DNA of 64,000 nucleotides from Oegoconia quadripuncta (Eukaryota > Arthropoda > Insecta > Lepidoptera > Autostichidae). The DNA is taken from positions 5,040,914 through 5,104,913 of the forward strand of contig OX438749.1 in NCBI GenBank assembly GCA_949316235.1, in the 5' to 3' direction. This document shows, piece by piece, positions 12,926-23,859 of the stretch; the first letter of the stretch is position 1, and each line of letters opens with the position of its first letter. The notes under the pieces were generated by a model. The model saw nothing but the letters and a program-made list of their open reading frames with translations. It had not been told where the DNA came from and did no database searches. Both the position numbers and the translations under genes were made by a program.

Positions 12926-13070
12926 GCCCGTATTAATAAATGGTTCTTGAGATTGAGATCGCGTCTCAATCTCAAGACCATTTTTTCTGATGCTGTTTTA
13001 ATATGCAACAGATTCTCAAGCGTCAACTTGAGGCCATGTCAATCTTGAGGACGGTTTATTAATACGGGCC
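12926..13070. mobile_element. MITE with TTA target duplication (PIF/Harbinger type), 145 bp
   Basis: The ends GGCCCGTATTAATAAA and reverse complement are perfect for 16 bp and similar further in. TTA flanks both sides (12,923-12,925 and 13,071-13,073). No coding. Confidence 0.87.
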
Positions 13071-13224
13071 TTAGTTTATATTATGCAGGCCTGTAAAAGT
13101 TGTTTCTGTTCTGTTGACAAAAATCAAATATGTCGCGTCTCTTTCATTTCTACGCAATCCGATAGTGACATCAAAGTCCAAAGTCATCTCGTTACTATCG
13201 CGAGATAAACCTTCACCGTAAAAC

Positions 13225-13843
13225 AAATCCCACCAAAAACATTCTGTAAAAAACTAACCAAGTCTCGATGGAGCTGCTTGATTATCTCTAAAAAGTAATG
13301 AAATCTATACAGTCGTGCCAAGTGTAAGGTTCCTTACTGCGATTTCTTTATTATTATGTTAATGTTGTGTGACTTGGCCGTTGAAGGGTACACAGGGGTA
13401 CAAAACCAGGTGCTCCATGACACCATTGCACCAATCTGTCGCCAGAACCGCTATTAATGTTATTAATTATGTTATTAAGAATGTTCAACGGCAAACTATT
13501 AGCGAATAATCTGTGTGGCGTTTACATAACATTCTTTATACGTTAGTGGCTTTATCAAGCCTACAGTTGACTGGTTATTGAATCAACGTTTTCCAAGTGG
13601 CAATTTTCCATCGCGTAGCGGTTCTGGCGACAGATTGGTGCAATGGTGTCATGGAGTACCTGGTTTTGTACCCCTGTGTACCCTTCAACGGCCAAGTCAC
13701 ACAACATTAACATAATAATAAAGAAATCGCAGTAAGGAACCTTACACTTGGCACGACTGTATAGATTTCATTACTTTTTAGAGATAATCAAGCAGCTCCA
13801 TCGAGACTTGGTTAGTTTTTTACAGAATGTTTTTGGTGGGATT
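13225..13843. mobile_element. Foldback element of unknown superfamily, 619 bp with ~228-bp arms
   Basis: The left arm 13,225-13,452 and right arm 13,617-13,843 are almost perfect reverse complements (I noticed one substitution in the part compared closely). The ends are AAATCCCACCAAAAACATTC and its complement. The 164-bp loop shows no coding. No clear target duplication is visible in the flanks, so the class remains open. Confidence 0.9.
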
Positions 13844-14038
13844 TCACTTCTTTTTGTAGAAACGTGGGCATATTATATATATGCCCACGTTTCTACAAAT
13901 ATACTTGATACTGAAAGTTGAGTCAGTTCTACCATACACCAAGAAAGATATTGAATGGAAGAGACAAGACCCGTCTTTGGGCATACCAACTACTTGGTAG
14001 CCACTAAGTTCATCGTCGTCTTTTAATATTATCGACAT
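13844..14038 (-). pseudogene. OTU-like cysteine protease fragment
   Basis: The 64-residue frame starts MSIILKDDDEL and contains MPKDGSCLFHSISFLVYG, the OTU-family box with catalytic Asp and Cys (DG-x-C-LF-x-S). The His half of the domain is absent, because the frame runs into the palindrome and the foldback boundary. OTU domains occur in host deubiquitinases and also in some insect transposons such as Helentrons (family knowledge). The isolated, truncated state among repeats favours a transposon remnant. Confidence 0.6.
13853..13899. repeat. 21-bp-arm palindrome next to the foldback
   Basis: A perfect inverted repeat TTTGTAGAAACGTGGGCATA(T) with a 5-bp spacer lies 9 bp outside the foldback end. 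It overlaps the end of the OTU-like reading frame. It could form a cruciform or RNA hairpin. Confidence 0.85.
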
Positions 14039-14039
14039 T

Positions 14040-14980
14040 TTTTACGATAATTATTATCTTGCGAAATCAAACACAATTAAACTCAACGACCTTTAGTATA
14101 TGGACAACAAATCAGAAATACCGATAATATTTAGACTAAAACCTACTTATATCTTTAAGACTTCTTTTGTCTTAATAAAAAAAACTTAAAGAAAATATTA
14201 CTCTGCCTACTCAATCTATACAAACTATAAGCAAAACGTTACTCTTAATTATTAGACAAGTGTCAATATAATTAATTATCAATGAACTTTCTACCAAAGG
14301 TACTACCTACCTAGTACTGAAATACAGCTAAATTAATGATATTTTTAAACGAAACGAAGTAATATCTAACTAAATAAACTAAACTAGAATACTAGAAAAG
14401 TACTTATAAACACGAACGCGATTCGAAGTACTGCCTAACTGTAAATTAAACCTAGAAAACTAAAAGTAGGTACTAAATAATTAACAATTAAATAAAGTAT
14501 TCAATTGAAACTTCTTTTAATTCTGATAATTAAGTAATAATCAGTAATCCGTCACTAACCATATAATTCCTAACCTGTTTAAATCTTTGAATTAATATAA
14601 TAACAACCTGCCAATTAACCTTAGCAAACCTCACGAAATAATCAGCGAAATCAACGAAATGCAAATAATCCCTCCTAATCCCTAGCAAACATTTTCAAAC
14701 GCAATAGAAGAATGTCGTAAACGACTGTAACGCGGCCGGTTGCCACTTTGCCATATAAGGTTATCGGAAAAACAAAACGTAAGCGCGTTTTAAAATACAG
14801 TCAACGCCATCTAGCGACGCGTGCGGGTATCACCGCCACTCTTAGCCAATGCATTATATTTTGACCAAATTTTCGTTTGTTTATTTAATTTGTGTAATGT
14901 TCGAGTAGAATAAAATTAATCGTTTGACTATTTCTTCTTGTAAACTTGTAATAAGTATAAGTAAGTATAAGTATAAAAGC
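14040..14980. other. Very AT-rich intergenic DNA
   Basis: No coding. A short (AAGTAT)n-type run lies at 14,950-14,977. CAACGCCATCTAGCGACGCG at 14,804-14,823 may be a SINE-like scrap. Confidence 0.55.
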
Positions 14981-14983
14981 CAG

Positions 14984-15624
14984 TCTAGTCTTATCCAGAG
15001 TTTTCCTTTAATTTTATTTATATTCGTATTAAAAGCAGAAGGGGAGGCATTCGCCCAGCAGTGGGACGCTATAGGCTAGATTAAATTAGAAGATGTGTCC
15101 CACTACGCTGGATTTTTGCAATGACAGTCGATTTTTCTATGTACCAATAGTAGAAGGGGGCATTACCATATCTCTAATACAGCTGAGACCAGCTGAGGGT
15201 TCTTCATCAGATACTTCAGACCTTCGATTTTTGACATCAAATGAAGCGACCCACCAAGTTGAATATTTTTTGTCAAGGCGGTATATGTCGATCTCTAATA
15301 GTTTGGTTGGGCTCTTGTGTTTCCTAATCAGGGTCACCAGGTACTCCAGATCTTCGATTATCCTAGTTTTTATAGTTTTCCCTTTATGTGGCCATTGAAC
15401 CATAACTCTGTACCAAATTTCAGCTCTCTGAGTTTATGGGAAGTACTAGTTCTATTTTGATGATCATGAGTGAGTGAGTGAGTGAGTGAGTGTCATAAAT
15501 GCGAAACTTTGCTTTCGCTTAACTGCGGAACTAAATGACCTACAGACTTGAAATTTTGGATTTTAAGTATGTGATTATAGCTTACTGGATGACGAAAATT
15601 TCTGCGTTCTAGTCTTATCCAGAG
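14984..15624. repeat. 17-bp direct repeats bounding a ~610-bp block
   Basis: TCTAGTCTTATCCAGAG occurs at 14,984-15,000 and 15,608-15,624. The block between holds a LINE end, a (GAGT)n microsatellite at 15,468-15,492 and dispersed-repeat-like sequence (GGCCTGAAAATGCCGCGAAA just outside). Confidence 0.55.
15037..15083 (+). mobile_element. LINE 3' end remnant
   Basis: GGAGGCATTCGCCCAGCAGT translates to EAFAQQW, the common end of insect LINE ORF2. Only about 45 bp. Confidence 0.55.
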
Positions 15625-18240
15625 GTTCTAAAATAGGGGCCTGAAAATGCCGCGAAATGGTTCCAGTAAAGGATGGTACGGCAGTGTTTGCTTCGCGCTC
15701 GACTTGGCGGGGGCACTGCCGTGCCCCCAGATACCATAAGAAATACAAATATTAATCTTGGCATAATAAGATGGTGCCTCCAGCCCAGTTTCTTTCACAT
15801 CCACGCGAGTTGTTCTTCATTCTCCCAGCGTCGTGGATCGTGTTTCGAATCCGTAATTAAATCATTCCTTCGGATTAAATCGTTCGCCTTTGACAGATAT
15901 CGCTGTATTGAGATTTCGAGTGCCCTTCAGGTGCCTTTCCGATATACCTTACTCCCTCTCCTCGTTTATTTTTTATTAAAAACGCGGAGTGATAAAGGGT
16001 TTGAAGTTTGAGGGGGGAAAAGTTGATTTGATTGAACTCAAACTAGTGGATTTCTGGTGTGGTGTATGTGTCAATTGAAGGAAGGATCAAATCAGGGGAG
16101 TGGAGGAAGTCATGTCCAAAATTAGCTCTGACGATGTAGTTGATTTTTACAGACTTAAAAAACGGAGAAGGTTCTCATATGAATTTAATAAAAAATTTTA
16201 TGAACATAAAAAAAAACATAATTACAATATATCTGTCAGCTGTGAACAGGAGACTTCTAGACAATTCCTTTATTTTGAAGAGTTTTAACATTCGCGGTGG
16301 AGGGTCCTATTACAATATGGTGGACACGGAGACGGTAACAATTGAAGTCAGTTGTGACGGTAACCACAAGTATTTTGGAATACCCAGAGGTAAACTCCTG
16401 AAACATGTATCAATTGTCAGCGTGAAATTAAATCTCATTGTTTATAAGTATATAACGAAATATTTGTGTCAACCCTAGCCAAGGCCACTCTATTAGTTCT
16501 CAAGGCGCAAGCAAGGGCGACAAACTAGTCACTGCCGAGATCAAAGGGCTCCATTATCGGTCAGCTGACCGCACAGAGCGGCTAACTTGCAGCCGCATTC
16601 ATGAAGTCAATTTCTTACCTCTATGTAATAGTTTTCGAGCATCATGAATTAAAGAGAATTTTAACGCTTGCTGCTCTGTTAATTAAATCCTTCTTGGAAT
16701 AATCATGGTAACAGAATCGGATCCCTTAAACTTTCAGAGTTCAGGCAGTGATGTATTCATCCAAGGCGAAAGCGGGCGATTGGGGCATCCGGTCTCAAAG
16801 GCAGCTCCACTAGTGTGGATAAATACTTTAGAATTTACTTTCGAACAGAATTGTGATCAATTTGGAGTTCATCAATTTATCCATTAGTTCGTAGAATTCA
16901 GGAATACATTGCAAGTTCCAGGGCACCGAATGTGGGCCCAATCGATAAACCACTCGGACACAGATACATATGGATGCCCGCGGTGATGTTTTTGTTCGAA
17001 ACAAAGTGTATTTCGGAGTCTGATTATCTATTTATCTATCACAATCAACTTGAATTTTTTTAATGGCATGATACCTATGATAAATTGAATTAGCAGGTTA
17101 CCGTGGAGTTTTAACTCATTAATTTAAATACAAAAATTCAGTGTTTAATTCCGCGGGTCTAGACTTTTAACGCTATCACCGAAACAAGGTCGGACTTGTG
17201 TTGTTTAATACCGTGCGACACTGGGCAGGTTCACAAAGCTCGCCACAATATTTATCAGCGTATCAATGCGGTACAAAGCGACGCCGGAAGCCCGCCTCGT
17301 GGCTCGACGCGAGGTATGAGCGACAACGATCGAGCAAGAAAAACACAAATTACACAGGATTTATCGTTACAACAAACACACTGCACGTCAAATTTAACTC
17401 ATTAAGGTATTCACTCTCTTTGGAATCTTTTAAAGCAAAAATCCGTTATTATCTTCGCGGTTCAAAAAAGGTTATGCCGAAATCTCTACCCTAGGGAAAC
17501 CAGGTTGGCGATTGCAGATGACTTCCAGACAGGTTTCCTGGGGGAAGCTACCACTTTTCACCATATCAACCGCTTGCTCAATTGCATTAACGTGTAAATT
17601 TTATTATGAATTTATTGCATGAAAACTGTCACAAAAATCCTGAGGACAGATATATCTTACGACACCTAAAGACAAGATGATTGGTTTCATTATTTTTTTA
17701 TGGCAACCATTAGGTCGCCCTTAAAACAACGCGATAAGGTAGATAATTACAATGCTTGGGGAATAATATATTGCAATGGGCTATATTTGAGAATATCTAC
17801 TAGGATCGCCTACTTCATCTTCGGTTTCATCGTCACTTTCAATCACATGAGATTGTGGTTAAGCGCAATTGTTATAATAACAGTTAGAGAAATATTAAAC
17901 TGTATAACATCGTGAATATCGCTGCCGTCCAATACTTGAGGCCTATTTTTATCTGCCCATTGTTGACTGCCTCTATCACTGGATTCCTTTTTACCGGGAG
18001 CCTTTGACGCCGGCGCTTTGTTTGTCAAAGATCACAATGAGACACTAGCTCTGGATCAACGCTGCGACTTCCATCTGCACCGTCTAGGTGCTACAAGTTC
18101 TCTATCAAGCTTTAATCTTTCCCTTTATATGCAGATTTCAGACTAGATTCGATGGTTTTTGTTTTTTGCGCAGTACAGGGACAGATTTGTTGAAATAAAA
18201 CTTGTGTGTTTATAAAGAATAAACAACAAATTCAAGTAAG
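15625..18240. other. Intergenic DNA with a GC-richer island near 16.5 kb
   Basis: Frames at 15,673-16,011 and 16,140-16,478 have no recognised domain. GAGATCAAAGGGCTCCATTA at 16,538 contains a TCF-like motif. No gene assigned. Confidence 0.5.
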
Positions 18241-18289
18241 TTCCAATGGGCAACTTTATTCAGGACTCCTCCGCCCAACTACCTGGGTT

Positions 18290-18725
18290 TTGATCGCACC
18301 ATCGGATCTGAAAGACGCTAAATAGGTTCCGGACGGATATACCACACCACCGGCGATTGACTGCGGTGCGCCGGAGCAGATCCCGCCTCCGCATTAATCC
18401 TACTATAACTCCTGTAAGCCAGGATCGACAGTGATACTCTGCACGGCGCCTGGTGAAGGTAGACTACGTGATTCTATTGCTACCTTGCACCCCAGACAAA
18501 TTAAAGAAAGAATTTGACGGTGAAAAAGTAAGAAAGAAAGTCCCACTTCTTCCCCAGCAAAAGCAGTGTGACGCAAAAAGCAAAAACCCTATGGGGGCGC
18601 CGGAGCAGACAGTTACCCATATTTTGGATGAGTACCCCTGGCAGACATTTCCCCGGCGGCGGCCTGAAAGAACTCAACGAGCTTAGCTCAGAAACTGTGG
18701 CTTGGACGTTAATTTATAGCAAGAT
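18290..18725 (+). pseudogene. Possible LINE ORF2 C-terminal remnant
   Basis: One frame gives PMGAPEQTVTHILDEYPWQT and, after a frameshift, LKELNELSSETVAW. The arrangement QT..HI..E.P followed by EL....A..W is typical of the extreme C-terminus of insect LINE polymerases. The 5' side shows no clear reverse transcriptase motif, so this is tentative. Confidence 0.4.
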
Positions 18726-19627
18726 GAGTTACTATTGAAGTTAAACCTTGCGTAGCCAGAATAGGGATTTTACCCCGGCTTTGATAAAAATCGACTGGCG
18801 CATCAAAGCTGGAGACAGGTTGTACAGTAGCAGTAAAATCGATTAGCGGTATACAAAACGTTTAATACGAAAATAAAATATTTCAGCCTCACTAGTCCAG
18901 AGGACATTTTGTTCTCGCGTAACTTTGATATCGAGGGTCCAAGATGAACAGTGCAGCTAATGGAGTCGAACGGGTAATTCCCGCTCGGGGCACCTCGGTT
19001 TGTTCATAATTAGTTTAATATTCGCCGGCGCTCCCCGGACGGGCCGCGATCGAATTAACTAAAATTGCATTGTCAACGGGAAATACGGCGAATAAACTTG
19101 CGTTTTATGGTTAAAACTAGCTAGTTCCCGCGGCTGCGGCCGCATCGATTGTAGGAGTCTCGTTTATTGGAGTACCACATTATTTCACTGATATGGTTTA
19201 CACTTGGATAATCCAATTCAGGTTGTAGTTAGGCGGTTCCCCAAGGATAGTAATTTTAAGTAATTATATTTCTACCCTCGTGTGATTTTCATCATCAGGA
19301 AAAATATTCCAGGAGATTTAGAGAATCAACACAATGAGTAATCAGTGTTACAATATTTTTAAATGCCATGTTCAAGAGCAAATAAAAATTCGTGTTCATA
19401 CGAATAGCAGGACGCGGGCGGCGGGCGGTGGCGGCATCAGCCACAAAGCCAGCGTCTAAGTCACAAAGTCTTACTAATGAAGCCACCTCTGCTCTACTAC
19501 GAAACGTAAGATACGTGCTGCTGAATTTTTTGGCAAAAATATTTTATGTCGCCACATATTCTAGGGTTCAGTACTCAACGAGGAATCCTTATAGTTTCGC
19601 CATGTCGGTCTCTCTGTCTGCGGATTA
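18726..19627. other. Intergenic DNA with a GC-rich island at 18.95-19.15 kb
   Basis: The island mixes CGCCGGCGCTCCCCGGACGG with homeodomain-like ATAATTAGTT and AATTAACTAA. Candidate regulatory DNA; no coding. Confidence 0.45.
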
Positions 19628-19985
19628 GCTCAAAGGCTCTTAGCACTAGAAAGCTGTAATTTGACATGGGTATACATATTAATCACGCCGACAAAGTGGT
19701 AAAATAAAACCTTGAAAAAACTTTTCAGGGCACCTCCTTTAAGCGTAAAGTGGGGGATGGTTTTTTTTATTTTTGTACCCCATCGTGTGAGATGTCGTTG
19801 GGCAGGTCGTAAAAAAATATTAGAGGTTATCTTCAATGGTTCGAAAAAATTATAAAATGTACTTACCGTTGAAAATTATTGATTAAACAACAAAAGGCAT
19901 TTCGAAGTCCGAATATTGTTACGGGCAGCTACGGAACCCCACACTGCGCGTGGCCCGACACGCACTTGGCCGGTTTTTTTTGTGG
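19628..19985. repeat. Dispersed lepidopteran-type repeat ending GCACTTGGCCGGTTTTTTTT
   Basis: GTACCCCATCGTGTGAGATG, CGGAACCCCACACTGCGCGT and GGCCCGACACGCACTTGGCC are blocks I recognise as common in moth and butterfly non-autonomous repeats. No second copy of this length is in the window; a short relative (GTGTCGGACTCGCGCACAAA) is at 30,428. Confidence 0.55.
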
Positions 19986-20089
19986 TATTACGCTCATAGA
20001 GTCGCACCGCAATCATCAGCTTTACAGTGTCGTATCAATCATGCTTTAAGCCACTAGAGATACAGACCATTCTCAATGAGAGTACGGGT

Positions 20090-20143
20090 TTTAATCCATC
20101 AGATTTGCTTATTTGCTTTAATCCATCAGATTTGCTTATTTGC
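20090..20143 (+). repeat. 27-bp direct tandem repeat, two units
   Basis: TTTAATCCATCAGATTTGCT plus TATTTGC is present twice, head to tail, with no differences. Confidence 0.85.
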
Positions 20144-20149
20144 TTTACC

Positions 20150-23100
20150 CACGCAGAGACATGCAGGATTAATCAAAACCTTCGTTAACTACCAATATAC
20201 TCATACGTTAGAGGTTTTTATGTGTATATAGACCATTTACAGTGCCAGTTAGTATGTAGTCCAATATTGTTATCATTGCACATTGCGGGGAAAGCAGAGG
20301 ATGACCTGTCTTAAAAGTTGTTTAACGTATCACCAGTCCAGTCTGCCACTCTCCATAATTAGGTGATTTATTATCGTTCCACAATTTAGGTAAATTTATT
20401 TTTATTCTTAATTTATTTATAAAATAAAATGACATTTGTTCATCACAATTTAATTTTATGATTCTTGCTCTTTGTGTGAATATAATAATCAATCAATCAA
20501 TCAAGTACACTTTACTGCACAAAAATTCTACAATACACTTCATAAATATAGCTTCAATAAATAAGTTTATTATTATTTAAACATCGATTATGTTACTATG
20601 AGATTAAAGAAAATGGGTACAATTTAAAAAGCTCTATACTATGCTCCTATATTTTCGATGGTATAGCGTCTAAGGATCATTGCTTGTAAGATATGAGCAA
20701 ATAAGATTGACGTTTATGCAAACCTAAAGATCCTAACCTAACCTAAAGATTGCATGGAAGAGATCGCTTTTCTTTGTTACTTTACTGTTCTCTTGCTAGT
20801 TTTGGTCAGGTAGACTAGAAGAGACCTTTTAGAGAGATAAGTCCACCTTTGTGTATTAATTATGGTTTGTACTCCATTATATGTAATGTTCTGGTGCAAT
20901 AACGAATATTTTGTTTGTTTGTTCATACAATTCTGACTCTTGAAAATCATCCATCATTCAAAACCAATCTCCAAGTTAGAGTGGGATTAAGAAAATCGGG
21001 TCAATCCGACTTAACTAATCCTAACCGACGGTTTTGATTGATTTCTGGTAACGTGTAAATAATACGAGGATATTTTGTGATTACCGAGGTATTAACACGA
21101 TCATCAATCAGAGTTTTGCCGTAATCTAGGAAAATCTGGCTCGAAGGACCTATGTGGGAATGAACTAGCCAAGATTGTGCAGTAGTTGAGTAATTCAAAT
21201 AATATGAATGTATTATATCTACTTTATAATTGTATTTTTGAATAATAGTAAGTAATATAGTCGTGGATGTTTGTAATGATTAAACTAAATACACATGTAA
21301 TACAAATACTTAACTTCTGTTGAATAAGAAAGTAGACAATATGCATCGATGCATCCATGACAATATGTAGGTAACTAAGGCCTGTATTAATAAATGGTTC
21401 TGGAGATTGAGATCGCGTCTCAGTCTCCCTCACAGGGCTCATATCTTTAAGAAAGCAAACAACTTTTCTAAATTCATGCAAACGTTGTAGACTTCCCCTT
21501 ACAAAATTATTATGTGATCGCCTTACTTTACCGGCTGTTTTTTTTTATGTATAGAGTTTGTCAACAAAGGCATGTATAATTTTTGGATGCTGATAATCTA
21601 CTTAGCGTGACTAAGGAAAACTTAAAAATATACAGCGCTAAGAAAATTCCTAAAAATTAAATCGTAAATCCTAAAATGGTCCACTAGATCTCGAAGGCCT
21701 TAACAAAATTACTCAATATTGCGAGATGCCCCGAGTAATAAAAATTGCCCCCTCTGCTAATACCTGTACACAATTTTAAGAGAACACCTCTTTTTATAAG
21801 AGTTTCGACGATCACGAGATCTACACAATATTCGTACATCATACAATCTCATTCGGCTATCTCATTCAAACGGAAACCAGACTATCAGTCAATATGAGCG
21901 AGCAAACTCACGAAGATCAATCAGTTACGCTTCACCCCTCAGGCGTATAATTCTCGTTACAAAAAACATCGCTACCATTTAAAATCAGAAAAAAAAAAAT
22001 TAAAACCCGAAATTAGTTTGCGCAACGCATTGGATGCACGCGAAGCGCGAACTGCACTGCCCGTGAAATCATACAAATAAATCGCTATAAAGATAATAAA
22101 TTACAGGGAAATTGCTAATGATGAGCGGGAGCGGGGGCCGGGGGCGGTGCATTAAGCCGGCGGCAAACATCAAAGGGCCCTTTGACCGTGCCGACACTCC
22201 CACACCCCTCCCGCGAGCTACTAACACATAGATCTGTTAACTTGTAGATATCAATTTATCAGTTCGGCTTCTGTTTTTGGAGCTTCCTGTGTTCACTCTC
22301 CGTGACGCGTGAATGGATAGTGATTTATTTAATGGAGCAGTGTACTGAGGGCAGTAATTTGAATCTATTGCAAGTAGTTAGCTTTTAGTTAATTTCATTA
22401 TTTTGAATAAATATTGATGAATCCAAATTAGCTTGATTTGTGGATATCAGATCTGCGGTATCTACCTTATGTTAAGGATATACTATAAAAGTCAATCCAA
22501 TTAATTGCAATTTGCAATAAACTTGATCGTTATAAAACAAATTTAACTAAGTAAACATTCACTTTGTTGAAGTTTGTATTCCTTTGATTAAATTAGTTAC
22601 GTATGTTGTACATATAACCGCAGTTATTATTAATTTGACGCTGAATGAACTAGCTATAATTACTTAAAAAATATTTTGCGTTTAATCAAAATTTTCATAT
22701 TATAGGTACCTCCTCTCGAAAATTATATCGTGTTTCTCTAAATATTAAATAAATACTATACCTTTGTATAGACTGACAATTAAATTCATATCCTTATCTA
22801 ATTACCAGAACACGAGAAGGACGACAAGAGATTTTAGTCCTGCCAATTCAATTATCCTGAAAATGTGAGCTCACCAGTATTATCTAGGCCGGAGATGCAC
22901 GTGTTCAAATTCAGATTGCTGCAGTACCCCATCATCTTTTGAGGCGTCTTGGCCGGCACTACTATCCGCTGCTTTACTTCGGGCAAAGTAACGTCTTCAA
23001 AGATTTTAGAGAAGGTGTAGACATGATACTTAAAAATGTCTAAATTCTTTCTAGTTAAATTAAATTTTAACGTGTGGCTCGATATGGATGCCCGTGACTT

Positions 23101-23180
23101 TTAATCGACTAAAACTGACGGCGCATTAATCAATTATAGCTGCACTATACCTATTCTTTGAAGATGTAGGTAAACGAATA
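20150..23180. other. Intergenic DNA with a GC-rich island at 22.1-22.2 kb
   Basis: No gene. A (AATC)n run lies at 20,480-20,503. The island GAGCGGGAGCGGGGGCCGGG is followed by the palindrome TCAAAGGGCCCTTTGA at 22,170-22,185. Confidence 0.5.
21379..21429 (+). mobile_element. Half MITE of the TTA family
   Basis: GGCCTGTATTAATAAATGGT and GAGATTGAGATCGCGTCTCA match the left half of 12,926-13,070. The right half is missing. Confidence 0.7.
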
Positions 23181-23189
23181 ATGATACTA

Positions 23190-23290
23190 AGGTGGAGGTA
23201 GACAGGACATTTGGCTAGACGGGTTGACGGATGGACAGGACCATGAGATTTGGCGTAATGGAGAAGAGGCCTATACCCATTAGTGGGTGG
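23190..23290 (+). mobile_element. LINE 3' end remnant
   Basis: GAAGAGGCCTATACCCATTA followed by GTGGGTGG recalls the EEAYTQQW terminus of RTE-like ORF2. Short and decayed. Confidence 0.5.
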
Positions 23291-23654
23291 AGGTGAGCTG
23301 AGATTGATCGATACCTATTCCCCATTCACCTGGTTGAAAAAGAATCCTACATATTTCTATAAACAGTCAGAAATCTTCACCGACCAACCACCATTGGTAG
23401 TGAAAAGTTTAAAAATAAATAGAGTGCTATTTAAAACATTTATCTATATTTATAACAAATCGAATTGTTATGTCAATCATACTATCATAACGAAATCTAA
23501 TTAATTAATTCCGTAATCTAACAAACTGACAGCATTCAGTCTGTGGCGGCGGGTCTGATTGTATCTGATAGATTGTAGGATTTGTAGGTACATTTATATA
23601 TTATCTACTTAAAGGTATAGAGTAGGTAAACTTTATGTGACAAAATGAGTCATA

Positions 23655-23770
23655 TCAAATCAAAAATGCTTTATTTTGTAGATACACATGGTACACTTAA
23701 AAGAGTCAGATTTTACATTTTTCAAGCTACTGATTGTTCAAAAGGCAATTTTCCCCTGAGAAGAAGAAGC
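23655..23770. repeat. Dispersed repeat TCAAAAATGCTTTATTTTGTAG, copy 2
   Basis: It shares the opening and GGTACACTTAAAAGAGTCAG with copy 1 and extends through GGCAATTTTCCCCTGAGAAG. Confidence 0.6.
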
Positions 23771-23859
23771 AAGAACCTCGAGAGGTTGCTCCTTAAAAAA
23801 AAAGGCTTTTATATTACAAAAGGGCACAATAATATTTCATTATTAATTGTGAAATAGCC

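Noticed and set aside
17843..18028. A reverse frame with NRPQVLDGSDIHDVIQ, which looks protein-like
   Set aside because: I could not connect it to a domain or to flanking exons, and the end of the frame runs into AT-rich sequence. Not strong enough to list as a gene.
18241..18460. Complete LINE ORF upstream of the QTVTHILDEYP motif
   Set aside because: I could not find reverse transcriptase or endonuclease motifs in any frame there, so only the C-terminal resemblance is reported.
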